A stretch of DNA of 64,000 bases from an uncultured Bacteroidales bacterium (GTDB taxonomy: Bacteria > Bacteroidota > Bacteroidia > Bacteroidales > UBA932), in assembly GCA_934680015.1 (NCBI GenBank), contig CAKUSP010000008.1:1-64000 (forward strand), given 5' to 3'. A program made the position numbers and the translations under genes. The notes under the pieces are model-generated. The model had not been told where the DNA came from, did not search any database, and saw nothing but the letters and a program-made list of their open reading frames with translations. Shown piece by piece: positions 41,050-49,218 of this stretch; position 1 is the first letter of the stretch, and every line of letters starts with the position of its first letter.

Positions 41050-42065
41050 AAAAAGTAATCAAGTATATTCTGGCAGCAATTGCCTTTTTCGTCTTGATGC
41101 AGATATGGGGCTATATTAGGGATTCAAAATTTCCTAATTTTACCGCCACATCCCAGGTTTATGTTACGGATACTACCACAGTTGATGGTGTAATTGCGCA
41201 GATTAAGTCAAACAGCGGCATAAGATTTGAGAAATCCCTACGGAAGGTCTTTGAAAGAAAACGTGTTTCTGAATTTATGTGCCCAGGTCATTATACAATT
41301 GAACCTTCATATTCTTCGGTTTATGTGGCGAGAATGTTGAATAATGCTTGGCAAAGGCCTGTAAGGGTAACTCTGTCAGGGTCTTTAAGATTGAAATCGG
41401 AGATAGCGTCTAAGATAGGGAAAAAGATGTTGCTTGATTCTGCTACCATTCATCAGGCTCTTAATGACGATGCTTTTTTGAAGAAATTTGGCTTTAATTC
41501 TCAAACTGTCTTCGCATTGATTATTCCAGATACCTACGAGATATATTGGGATGCTTCACTAGAAGATTTATTCGCACTTTTCAAAAGAGAGTACGATAAG
41601 TTTTGGACAAGCGATAGACGGGCCAAGGCTTCTTCTTTGAGGCTTAATCCTTTGCAAGTTAGTATATTGGCTTCGATTGTTAGGTGCGAATCGAACTATA
41701 TCCCAGAGTATAAGGATTTGGCTGGGGTGTATGTAAACAGGTTGCGAAGAGGGATGAAATTGCAGGCTTGTCCGACTGTCGCTTTTTGCTATGATTTTAA
41801 GTTGACTCGTATTTTAAATCAGCACCTTAAGGTAGATTCCCCATATAATACATATACTCATAAGGGTTTACCTCCAGGGCCGATTTGCTGTCCTACTAAA
41901 GAAGCTTTGGATGCTGTGCTTGATGCCAATGTAACTTCGGGTTATCTTTATTTTTGTGCTTCTACGACCAAATCAGGACAACACCTTTTTTCAAAGACAT
42001 TCAAGGAGCATTCACGTAATGCCCAAACTTATAGGGAAAAGGTATTGGACAGAAATAAAAAGTAG
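41046..42065 (+). CDS. mltG: Endolytic murein transglycosylase MltG
   Basis: The product is 339 aa. An N-terminal membrane anchor (~5-22) is followed by a LysM-like region and the YceG catalytic domain: LIIPDTYEIYWDASLEDLF, LASIVRCESNYIPEYKDLAG with the catalytic Glu, VYVNRLRRGMKLQACPTV, and KGLPPGPICCPTKEALDAV near the C-terminus. MltG cleaves nascent glycan strands and helps set their length. It is coupled to the upstream glucosaminidase and lies 4 bp before the RSH gene. Confidence 0.95.
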   Translation: MKKVIKYILAAIAFFVLMQIWGYIRDSKFPNFTATSQVYVTDTTTVDGVIAQIKSNSGIRFEKSLRKVFERKRVSEFMCPGHYTIEPSYSSVYVARMLNNAWQRPVRVTLSGSLRLKSEIASKIGKKMLLDSATIHQALNDDAFLKKFGFNSQTVFALIIPDTYEIYWDASLEDLFALFKREYDKFWTSDRRAKASSLRLNPLQVSILASIVRCESNYIPEYKDLAGVYVNRLRRGMKLQACPTVAFCYDFKLTRILNQHLKVDSPYNTYTHKGLPPGPICCPTKEALDAVLDANVTSGYLYFCASTTKSGQHLFSKTFKEHSRNAQTYREKVLDRNKK

Positions 42066-42069
42066 GCAT

Positions 42070-44160
42070 ATGGATAATATGGTAGATAGGGCGCGCGACA
42101 TCGCAACTGTGGTTTTAAAGGATGAGCTTCGCAGTAATGGAACTCCTTTTATTAATCACCCAGATGGTGTGGCGGCTATAGTTAGGGACGAGATTGGTCT
42201 TCCACAGGAGTGTATAGCCGCAGTATATCTTCATGAGGCCTCTAGAACACATCCGGAGTTGGACCTTTCAGAGTTCTCCGATGAGGTTCGGAACCTTGTT
42301 GATGGGCTGAATAAAATTAGCACCATAAAGCCTAAGGATACTCGCTTGGAGGCAGAGAACTATAAAAAGCTGATAGTTCAGTATAGTAGGGATCCTCGTG
42401 TTACCATAATCAAAATAGCAGATCGGCTCGAGATAATGCGCAACCTTAGCATATTTCCTAAGGCTTCGAGGGAGCAAAAGCAGCTCGAAACGCTGATGCT
42501 TTATATTCCACTTGCTCATCAGCTTGGCCTGTATAATATTAAAAGTGAGTTAGAAGATATTTATTTCAAATATGCTGAACCAGAGCAATATCGTTCAATA
42601 ACAAATAAATTAGCAGCGACGGCTCCTGATAGAGAGCGCTTAAGGCAGGAGTTCATAGAGCCGCTTAAAGAGAAATTGGATGCTGCCGGCATTAAGTACA
42701 AAGTTAAAGTGCGTACGAAGACGGCATATAGCATTTATAAGAAAATGTTGGCGCAAAAGGTCCCTTTTGAGGGGGTCTATGATGTTTTTGCCATGCGTTT
42801 TATTATAGATTGCGAGCCTGTAAAAGAAGTGGAGGATGATCTGTGTTGGAAGGTCTATTCATATGTCACTGAAGAGTATGTCCCTGATGAAAAGAGGTAT
42901 AGGGATTGGCTTACTAATCCTAAGCCTAATGGGTATGAGAGCCTGCATATAACTGTGCAGAATTCAAGAGGAAACTATATAGAAGTGCAGATCCGCACAA
43001 AACGTATGGATGAGATTGCTGAGAGTGGTCTTGCATCGCATTGGTCATATAAGGGTATTAAGTCCGAGCATACGCTTGATACTTGGCTGACATCTGTACG
43101 TTATGCATTGGAGCACAAGGCTGTGAATAAGCCAGAAGATATGCCGATAGCACCATCGAAGGATATATTTGTTTTCACACCGAGTGGAGAATTGCGTATA
43201 TTGCCTGCTGGCGCGACTGTTCTGGATTTTGCTTTCAATATACATAGTGGAATAGGTTGTAGGTGTTCTGGAGCGAGAATTAATGGAAAAGCGGCTTCAA
43301 TCCGAGAAACACTTCACACGGGGGATGTAGTTGAGATTTTGACTACTAAAAGTCAGAGACCATCGGCTGATTGGTTGAATTGGGTAGTTTCGGCTAAGGC
43401 TCGCAGTAAAATACGTCAAGAACTTGATGCAGAGGAAAGGAAATTGGCCACTGAAGGTAGAGAATTATTGGAGAGAAGGTTGAAGAATTGGAAAATGGAC
43501 TTTACCGACGAGATGGTTTTAGAATTCTGTAAAAAATATAAATTTAGTGGTCAGATACCTTTCTATGCGGCCATTGGTGCAGGTTCACTTGATGTTAATG
43601 AGGTTAAAGATTTTATCCTCGGTGCTCCTCAGCGTGCTGAAGAGGGTATAGCTGCCGCTATTGCATCTGAGAGCGCGAGGCCATCTGGATATACAAGTAC
43701 TGGGGATGATATACTTGTGCTGAATGCTCGGGATGTAAAAGGATTGCAATATAAGATGGCAAAGTGTTGTAATCCGGTATTTGGAGACGACGTATTCGGC
43801 TTTGTCACAAGAGGAGAGGGGATAAAAATACATAGAATATCTTGTCCTAATGCTGCCCGGTTGATAGAAAAATATCCATATCGTATTCAGAAAGTTAAAT
43901 GGCAGGAAACTCAAAGTAGTGGTGAGTTTTTGGTGTCTCTTGTGGTTAGTGCTTTACCAGATGGTGATGTAATGTCGCAGATAATGGACGGAATCTCTCG
44001 TTTTAGAGTATCGCTTCGTTCCATTACAGTAAATCATAACTCTAGAACAGGGGAGGATGATATGCAAATCAAGCTCCTCGTTCCATCGAACGCGGAGCTT
44101 GATAAGGTTATATCCATCTTGAATAGGATCAAGAATGTAACCAGAGTCAAGAGACTTTAG
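42070..44160 (+). CDS. RelA/SpoT-family (p)ppGpp synthetase with altered hydrolase motif
   Basis: The product is 696 aa from ATG 42070; an in-frame extension to 41956 would lie inside mltG and is rejected. Domains run in RSH order: HD-like domain (~1-155), synthetase (~200-340; RTKTAYSIYKKM, GVYDVFAMRFII, NPKPNGYESLHITV, EVQIRTKRMDEIAE), TGS (~370-430; KDIFVFTPSGELRILPAGAT), and a C-terminal ACT domain. In the hydrolase domain His30 (INHPDGVA) is kept, but the usual HDxxED reads His55-Glu56-Ala-Ser-Arg, so hydrolase activity is probably lost. This points to a RelA-like synthetase that would need a partner hydrolase elsewhere. It ends on a TTTAG shared with the convergent apt gene. Confidence 0.92.
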   Translation: MDNMVDRARDIATVVLKDELRSNGTPFINHPDGVAAIVRDEIGLPQECIAAVYLHEASRTHPELDLSEFSDEVRNLVDGLNKISTIKPKDTRLEAENYKKLIVQYSRDPRVTIIKIADRLEIMRNLSIFPKASREQKQLETLMLYIPLAHQLGLYNIKSELEDIYFKYAEPEQYRSITNKLAATAPDRERLRQEFIEPLKEKLDAAGIKYKVKVRTKTAYSIYKKMLAQKVPFEGVYDVFAMRFIIDCEPVKEVEDDLCWKVYSYVTEEYVPDEKRYRDWLTNPKPNGYESLHITVQNSRGNYIEVQIRTKRMDEIAESGLASHWSYKGIKSEHTLDTWLTSVRYALEHKAVNKPEDMPIAPSKDIFVFTPSGELRILPAGATVLDFAFNIHSGIGCRCSGARINGKAASIRETLHTGDVVEILTTKSQRPSADWLNWVVSAKARSKIRQELDAEERKLATEGRELLERRLKNWKMDFTDEMVLEFCKKYKFSGQIPFYAAIGAGSLDVNEVKDFILGAPQRAEEGIAAAIASESARPSGYTSTGDDILVLNARDVKGLQYKMAKCCNPVFGDDVFGFVTRGEGIKIHRISCPNAARLIEKYPYRIQKVKWQETQSSGEFLVSLVVSALPDGDVMSQIMDGISRFRVSLRSITVNHNSRTGEDDMQIKLLVPSNAELDKVISILNRIKNVTRVKRL

Positions 44161-44690
44161 GCTTCGTCTATTTTGATAATGGTTTCTAAATCAAGGTTTC
44201 GAGGGAAAACATCCAGTTTGGGACATCCTGTCAGTTCGATTATCGCGTTGAGGTATATTTTCTTAGGCGAAAACTGGCTTATAAGACGACTTGCTGCGGC
44301 CATGGTACCACCTGTGGCGAGAAGGTCGTCGTGTATGAGTACTATATCGTCGGGGCCTATACAGTTTGTGTGAAGTTCGATAGTGTCTGTTCCGTACTCT
44401 AGCTCATAAGTTTCGGATATTTTTTCGCCAGGAAGTTTACCTTGTTTCCTTGCAGGGACAAATCCTGCTCCTAATTTTTCGGCTAATATCCCGCCCATTA
44501 TAAAGCCTCTGGATTCAAGACCTACCACTTTTGTTATGCCTTTATCCTTATATAAATCGTAAAGCCGCTTACTGAGGTCTTGTAGGCATTCAGCATTCAT
44601 GAATAAAGTGGTTACATCCTGGAAGTGAATACCTGGTCTAGGGAAGTCTTCGATAACACGGATGTTATCTTTGAGTTGTTCGATGGTCAT
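44157..44690 (-). CDS. apt: Adenine phosphoribosyltransferase
   Basis: The product is 177 aa from ATG 44690 (MTIEQLKDNIRVIEDFPRPG). A longer frame starting at 44732 would begin upstream of the predicted transcript start and is rejected. PRTase features are FPRPGIHFQDVTTLF, GLESRGFIMGGILAEKLG, and the PRPP loop VLIHDDLLATGGTMAA. It converts adenine and PRPP to AMP (purine salvage). It has its own promoter (44739-44769), with a terminator hairpin between that promoter and the gene. The stop codon overlaps the convergent RSH stop. Confidence 0.97.
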   Translation of the reverse strand: MTIEQLKDNIRVIEDFPRPGIHFQDVTTLFMNAECLQDLSKRLYDLYKDKGITKVVGLESRGFIMGGILAEKLGAGFVPARKQGKLPGEKISETYELEYGTDTIELHTNCIGPDDIVLIHDDLLATGGTMAAASRLISQFSPKKIYLNAIIELTGCPKLDVFPRNLDLETIIKIDEA

Positions 44691-44703
44691 CTCTATATTT
44701 AAC

Positions 44704-44735
44704 ACAAAAAAGCGTGCCCCATCGTAGGGCACACT
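44704..44735 (-). terminator. Rho-independent terminator within the apt leader
   Basis: On the minus strand AGTGTGCCC-TACGATG-GGGCACGCT (9-bp stem with one T-G pair) is followed by a six-T run. It terminates the upstream gene at 44772, yet lies between the apt promoter and the apt start codon. Confidence 0.85.
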
Positions 44736-44738
44736 TTA

Positions 44739-44769
44739 CAAATATAGGTATAATTGTTAGATATTCAAA
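44739..44769 (-). promoter_or_regulatory. Consensus promoter of apt
   Basis: On the minus strand TTTG (44769-44766), 19 nt, TATATTTG (44746-44739). It lies directly after the stop codon of the upstream gene, just ahead of that gene's terminator. Confidence 0.8.
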
Positions 44770-44771
44770 CA

Positions 44772-45329
44772 CTATTCGTCCTGATCGTATATCTCTTCTG
44801 GCTTTTCATCATCTTCGTCTTCGGTATCTTCATCGATATCATCGTCTAGGTCATCGTCATCTAACATGTCTTCAAGACTTTTTTCTCCTGGAAGTCGTCT
44901 TTTCTCTTTAGGAAGATCTTCGAAGGCTACATATCCATTATCAAAAGCTGATGGGTCAGGGCCTTTAGAATCAGAAAGAAGAGTAGGCACTTTTATGGTA
45001 TCGGACTTTTCTTCTCCTTCAAGAGTAAGAATGACCCTTTTTTTAGCTTGGGTGTCATAATAATAATCAAAAACAACGGCGCCTTCTGCGACTGCTTTAC
45101 CTATGGGAACATCATCTACAGTGCCATAACCTAAGTCGATTAGGGCATATCGAGCGATGACATTGCCACCTGCATCATAGGCTTTGAATAATATAGGTTG
45201 GTCTGCAGGGAAGGCCATGTCAGACTGCATCTGTTTGTGCAGATGGTAAAATGAATTGGCAGAATTTACCTTGTAGATTCTGTAGAATCCCTTAAGACCG
45301 GGAAGTGTAACTCGGAATTGATAAATCAT
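44772..45329 (-). CDS. Plasmid pRiA4b ORF-3-like protein with acidic tail
   Basis: The product is 185 aa. Residues ~1-120 resemble the pRiA4b ORF-3 / IS1096-associated TnpR-like family: IYQFRVTLPGLKGFYRIYKV, FYHLHKQMQSDMAF, and IDLGYGTVDDVPIGKAVAEG with FDYYYDTQAKKRVILTLEG. The last ~35 residues are almost wholly acidic (DDDDLDDDIDEDTEDEDDE) and probably disordered. The family is common in Bacteroidetes chromosomes and is not in itself a sign of mobility. Function unknown. It is divergent from yigZ across a 38-bp gap and ends at the terminator at 44704-44735. Confidence 0.8.
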   Translation of the reverse strand: MIYQFRVTLPGLKGFYRIYKVNSANSFYHLHKQMQSDMAFPADQPILFKAYDAGGNVIARYALIDLGYGTVDDVPIGKAVAEGAVVFDYYYDTQAKKRVILTLEGEEKSDTIKVPTLLSDSKGPDPSAFDNGYVAFEDLPKEKRRLPGEKSLEDMLDDDDLDDDIDEDTEDEDDEKPEEIYDQDE

Positions 45330-45367
45330 GGGGCGAATATAAAAAGAAATTACTAATTTTGGATATC

Positions 45368-45976
45368 ATGGCGTTGAATTCTGATGAATATTATAGTATA
45401 GAAGCACCTTCACAGGGCCTTTATAAAGATCAAAAAAGTAAGTTTTATGCTTTCGCGTATCCTGTAGAAAGCGAGGGCGAGGTTAAGGTTCTATTGGAAA
45501 GGCTTCGGGAGGAATATCACGATGCTAGACATCATTGTTGTGCATACAGAATAGGTCTAAATGGTTCGGAGTGGAGAGCAAGCGATGATGGAGAACCAGC
45601 CGGAACGGCAGGACGACCGATACTTGGCCAGATAGATAGTGCAGGTCTAAGCGATGTGGTTGTCATTGTAGTGCGGTATTTCGGAGGTATTAAACTTGGC
45701 GTGCCTGGACTTATTGCTGCTTATAAAGCTGCAAGTGCTGATGCTTTAGCGCATGCGAGAAAAGTAGTAAAAGTGGAGGGCCGATGGTGTCATTTAAGTT
45801 TTGATTACTCTCAGATGCCATTTGTTATGAAAATGTTGAAAGATATGTCCTTGCCTATTCGTGCTCAAGAATTTGGCGCTGAATGCTCGATGGATGTTAG
45901 ACTACGTTCTTCGTTAGTTTCTATTTTTTTTGAAAGAATTAAAAATTTGCCTAACTTTAAATACGAATTCATTTAA
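45368..45976 (+). CDS. yigZ: YigZ/IMPACT family protein
   Basis: The product is 202 aa from ATG 45368 (a TTG 9 bp upstream overlaps the -7 box and is rejected). The IMPACT N-terminal domain shows KSKFYAFAYPVESEGEV, HHCCAYRIGLNGSEWRASDD, GEPAGTAGRPILGQI and VVVRYFGGIKLGVPGLIAAY, the diagnostic order. A DUF1949 C-terminal domain follows. Relatives bind nucleic acid or ribosomal factors; the exact role is unsettled. The candidate -7 box TAATTTTG (45354-45361) is 6 nt from the ATG. Confidence 0.93.
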   Translation: MALNSDEYYSIEAPSQGLYKDQKSKFYAFAYPVESEGEVKVLLERLREEYHDARHHCCAYRIGLNGSEWRASDDGEPAGTAGRPILGQIDSAGLSDVVVIVVRYFGGIKLGVPGLIAAYKAASADALAHARKVVKVEGRWCHLSFDYSQMPFVMKMLKDMSLPIRAQEFGAECSMDVRLRSSLVSIFFERIKNLPNFKYEFI

Positions 45977-45988
45977 ATAGTAAGATTT

Positions 45989-47062
45989 ATGCCTAAAATT
46001 CATGTATTCAATGCTGGTCCTTGTTTGCTTCCTCAAGTGGTAATGGATCACGCCGTGTCGGCGATTCATGACTTCGCCGGAACAGGTATCTCAGTTCTTT
46101 CTGTATCTCATAGAAGCAAGGAATGGGAAGCCGTAATGGATGAAACCAGAGCATTGTGGAAAGAATTGTTACATATTCCAGAAGGGTATGAGGTGGTTTT
46201 TCTTTCAAGTGGTGCATCTATGGAATTTTTATACGTGGCGATGAATTACCTTGAGAAAAAGGCTGCGTATCTTGATACTGGTGTTTGGGCTTCAAAGGCT
46301 ATAAAGGAAGCGAAAGGATTAGGGGCTGTCGACGTGGTAGCTTCTTCGAAAGACAGAAACTATTCTTACATTCCTAAGGGATATAAAATTCCGGAAGATG
46401 CCGATTATTTTCATATAACCACTAATAATACTATCTACGGAACTGAAATTCACAAAGATATAGAGAGTCCGATTCCTCTCATAGCAGATATGTCTTCAGA
46501 TATAATGAGTCGTTCGGTCGATGTTAGTAAGTATGCTATGATTTATGGAGGCGCTCAAAAGAATGTGGGAGCAGCAGGGTGTACATTTGCCATTATAAAA
46601 AAAGATACTCTGGGTAAGGTGAGTAGGTATTTGCCTTCTATGCTTGATTTGAGAAATCATATAGAAAAAGAATCGATGTATAACACGCCTCCAGTTTTTT
46701 CCATTTTCGTGATGAACGAAACTTTGAAATGGATAAAATCTATGGGGGGAGTAGATGAAATACATAAATTGAATGTGCGCAAGGCAGCTACGCTGTATGA
46801 TGAAATAGATAGAAATTCTTTGTTTGTGGGTACAGCAGATGAACAAGATCGCTCTATTATGAATGTTTGTTTTGTTATGACGCCAGAAAAAGAGCATCTG
46901 CAAGATGAGTTCTTGTCATTTTCTAAAGCCCATGGAATTGTGGGCATTAAGGGACATCGTAGCGTAGGTGGTTTTAGAGCTTCTATATATAATGCTTGTA
47001 CTCAAGATGATGTTCAGGTATTAGTGGATTGTATGAGGGAATTTGAAAAATTACATAAATAA
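45989..47062 (+). CDS. serC: Phosphoserine aminotransferase
   Basis: The product is 357 aa, class V fold. The opening [16 protein letters not shown] and [13 protein letters not shown] match Ser[19 protein letters not shown] and the PLP lysine in [12 protein letters not shown] are clear, as are a C-terminal [12 protein letters not shown] arginine loop. It makes 3-phosphoserine from 3-phosphohydroxypyruvate. It lies 1 bp upstream of serA, so serine synthesis genes are clustered. serB is not present in the window. Confidence 0.97.
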   Translation: MPKIHVFNAGPCLLPQVVMDHAVSAIHDFAGTGISVLSVSHRSKEWEAVMDETRALWKELLHIPEGYEVVFLSSGASMEFLYVAMNYLEKKAAYLDTGVWASKAIKEAKGLGAVDVVASSKDRNYSYIPKGYKIPEDADYFHITTNNTIYGTEIHKDIESPIPLIADMSSDIMSRSVDVSKYAMIYGGAQKNVGAAGCTFAIIKKDTLGKVSRYLPSMLDLRNHIEKESMYNTPPVFSIFVMNETLKWIKSMGGVDEIHKLNVRKAATLYDEIDRNSLFVGTADEQDRSIMNVCFVMTPEKEHLQDEFLSFSKAHGIVGIKGHRSVGGFRASIYNACTQDDVQVLVDCMREFEKLHK

Positions 47063-47063
47063 A

Positions 47064-47984
47064 ATGCGAGTTCTTTTAGCTACACAAAAGCCCTTCGCTC
47101 CTCAAGCTGTAGAAGGGATAACAAAGATATTGTTACAGAGTGGCCATGAAGTTGAACTTTTGGAAAGGTATGAAAGAGAGGAAGAGTTGGCCGCAGCTCT
47201 TGAAAATGTGCAAGCTCTGATAGTTCGCAGCGATATTGTAGGTGCGCAGACTATTCGTAAGGCAGAGTCATTGAAAATTATAGTTCGCGCTGGTGCTGGA
47301 TATGATAATATAGATTTGCAGGCAGCTTCGCAAGCCGGTATTGTCGTCATGAATACACCAGGGCAGAATGCTAATGCCGTCGCTGAATTGACGATTGGCA
47401 TGATGATTTTCATGGCTAGAAATCAATTTGCCCCGAATACTGGAAGTGAATTGGCTGGAAAAAGTATTGGCATACAGGGGTTTGGAAACGTGGGAAGCAT
47501 GATTGCTTCTAAGGCTATTGCCCTAGGGATGCGTGTGCGTGCTTTTGATCCAGTTAAAAGTGACGAGGATTTGCTTGTGCGCGGGGTGGAGCCGGTGTCA
47601 AATCTTAAAGCATTATATTCTGAATGCAATTTCATTAGTTTGAATATGCCATTGGTTTCGGTTACAGAACATTCTGTAGGGTATGATTTACTCACATCCA
47701 TGCCTAAAAATGGTATCCTCATTAACACGGCTCGTAAGGAGATAATGGATGAGCAGGGGCTAATGCGGGCTTTGGAGGAACGTCAAGATTTGCGCTTCGC
47801 AGCGGATGTGGCCCCTGACAATTATGCTCAGTTGCGGGATAAATTCACTCTTCGAGTGTATGCCAATCCTAAAAAAATAGGCGCGCAAACATCAGAAGCT
47901 AATCTTAATGCCGGACTAGCAGCCGCGCGTCAGATAGTGGATTTTTTTGAAACAGGAAATACAAAATATCAGGTAAATAGATGA
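47064..47984 (+). CDS. serA: D-3-phosphoglycerate dehydrogenase, short form
   Basis: The product is 306 aa from ATG 47064; a 7-residue extension at 47043 would overlap serC and reads non-family sequence. It is a D-2-hydroxyacid dehydrogenase: GRS-like IVRSDIVGAQ, VRAGAGYDNIDLQAA, the NAD loop GKSIGIQGFGNVGSMIA, INTARKEIMDEQGL (catalytic Arg region) and AADVAPDNY. It lacks a C-terminal ACT domain, so serine feedback of the usual kind is not expected. It overlaps the DUF1015 gene by 4 bp (ATGA). Confidence 0.93.
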   Translation: MRVLLATQKPFAPQAVEGITKILLQSGHEVELLERYEREEELAAALENVQALIVRSDIVGAQTIRKAESLKIIVRAGAGYDNIDLQAASQAGIVVMNTPGQNANAVAELTIGMMIFMARNQFAPNTGSELAGKSIGIQGFGNVGSMIASKAIALGMRVRAFDPVKSDEDLLVRGVEPVSNLKALYSECNFISLNMPLVSVTEHSVGYDLLTSMPKNGILINTARKEIMDEQGLMRALEERQDLRFAADVAPDNYAQLRDKFTLRVYANPKKIGAQTSEANLNAGLAAARQIVDFFETGNTKYQVNR

Positions 47985-49216
47985 AAGTAAAACCATTCGC
48001 GGCGCTTCGTCCACCTAAAAATCTAGTAGAGAAGGTTGCTTCTCCTCCGTATGATGTGCTTGACTCTAAAGAAGCTTTTGCTATGGCTGGGAAGGAGTCT
48101 TTACTTCATATAACAAAGCCTGAAATAGATTTCTCTCCGATGCTTAGGGATGATGATCCTAGGGTGTATAAAAAGGCGGTAGAGAACTTTGCCAGGTGGC
48201 AAGAATTGGGATATCTTGTTAGGGATTCTAAACCATGCTATTATGTATATGCTCAGAGTATGGGTGATCGCACTCAGCTAGGTTTTGTGCTATGTGCTCA
48301 CTGTGATGATTATACTCGAGGGTCCATAAAAAAACATGAACTTACTAGAAAAGATAAGGAAGATGATAGAATGGTTCATGTTAATATGCAAAACGCTAAT
48401 ATAGAACCTGTTTTTTTTGCTTTTAGACAGCAATTGGACTTGGAAAAAATACTTTTTGATGTATCTAAGGGTGCTCCAGAGTATGATTTCAAGGATGAAA
48501 ACGGATTCGGACATAAATTTTGGGTAATTTCTGACGAAAAGTTAATAGCTCGCATTACGGAACTCTTTGAAAAAGATGTGAATGCGTTCTATATAGCCGA
48601 TGGGCATCATAGAAGTGCAGCTGCGGCTCGTGTGGGAGAAGAGCGTGCGGCGACTAATCCTAATCATCGTGGTGACGAGGAATATAACTATTTTATGGCG
48701 GTATGTTTTCCAGATGATCAGTTGAAAATAATGGATTATAATCGTGTAGTTAAGGACTTGAATGGTTATTCTCCCACAGAAATATTGGACTTGTTGAAAA
48801 AGCATTTCATCGTGGAAGAAAAAGGGGAAGAGATATATACTCCTGAAAGTTTACATACCTTTTCTATGTATATGGATGGGAGATGGTATGCATTGAGGGC
48901 TAAACCGGATACTTTTGAGAATGCGGATTTAGTGCAGAGCTTGGATGTAAGTATATTGTCCAAGTACGTATTGGATGAAATTTTGGGGATAAGAGATTTA
49001 AGAAGAGATTCTCGCATTGACTTTGTGGGTGGTATAAGAGGGCTATCAGAATTAAAGCACAAGGTGGATAGTGGTCAGATGCAAGTGGCGTTTGCTCTTT
49101 ATCCTGTAACGATGCAGCAGATAGAAGAAATATCGGATAATGATTATATAATGCCACCTAAAACTACTTGGTTCGAGCCTAAATTGCGCTCTGGATTGGC
49201 TATTCATACTTTTTAA
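47981..49216 (+). CDS. DUF1015-family protein in the serine operon
   Basis: The product is 411 aa, cytoplasmic. It begins VKPFAALRPPKNLVEKVASP then PPYDVLDSKEA, the DUF1015/COG4198 opening, and contains FYIADGHHRSAAAARVGEER at ~205-224. The DGHHR motif recalls the DGHHR loop of ParB/Srx-fold kinases such as SerK and SbnI, which phosphorylate free serine. Coupling to serC-serA (ATGA overlap) supports a role in serine or phosphoserine metabolism. The fold relation is inference. recQ follows after 2 bp, extending the transcript into DNA metabolism genes. Confidence 0.88.
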   Translation: MKVKPFAALRPPKNLVEKVASPPYDVLDSKEAFAMAGKESLLHITKPEIDFSPMLRDDDPRVYKKAVENFARWQELGYLVRDSKPCYYVYAQSMGDRTQLGFVLCAHCDDYTRGSIKKHELTRKDKEDDRMVHVNMQNANIEPVFFAFRQQLDLEKILFDVSKGAPEYDFKDENGFGHKFWVISDEKLIARITELFEKDVNAFYIADGHHRSAAAARVGEERAATNPNHRGDEEYNYFMAVCFPDDQLKIMDYNRVVKDLNGYSPTEILDLLKKHFIVEEKGEEIYTPESLHTFSMYMDGRWYALRAKPDTFENADLVQSLDVSILSKYVLDEILGIRDLRRDSRIDFVGGIRGLSELKHKVDSGQMQVAFALYPVTMQQIEEISDNDYIMPPKTTWFEPKLRSGLAIHTF

Positions 49217-49218
49217 AA

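Noticed and set aside
44772..45329. Insertion sequence
   Set aside because: The pRiA4b ORF-3-like name suggests mobility, but no transposase, inverted ends or target duplication are visible around it.
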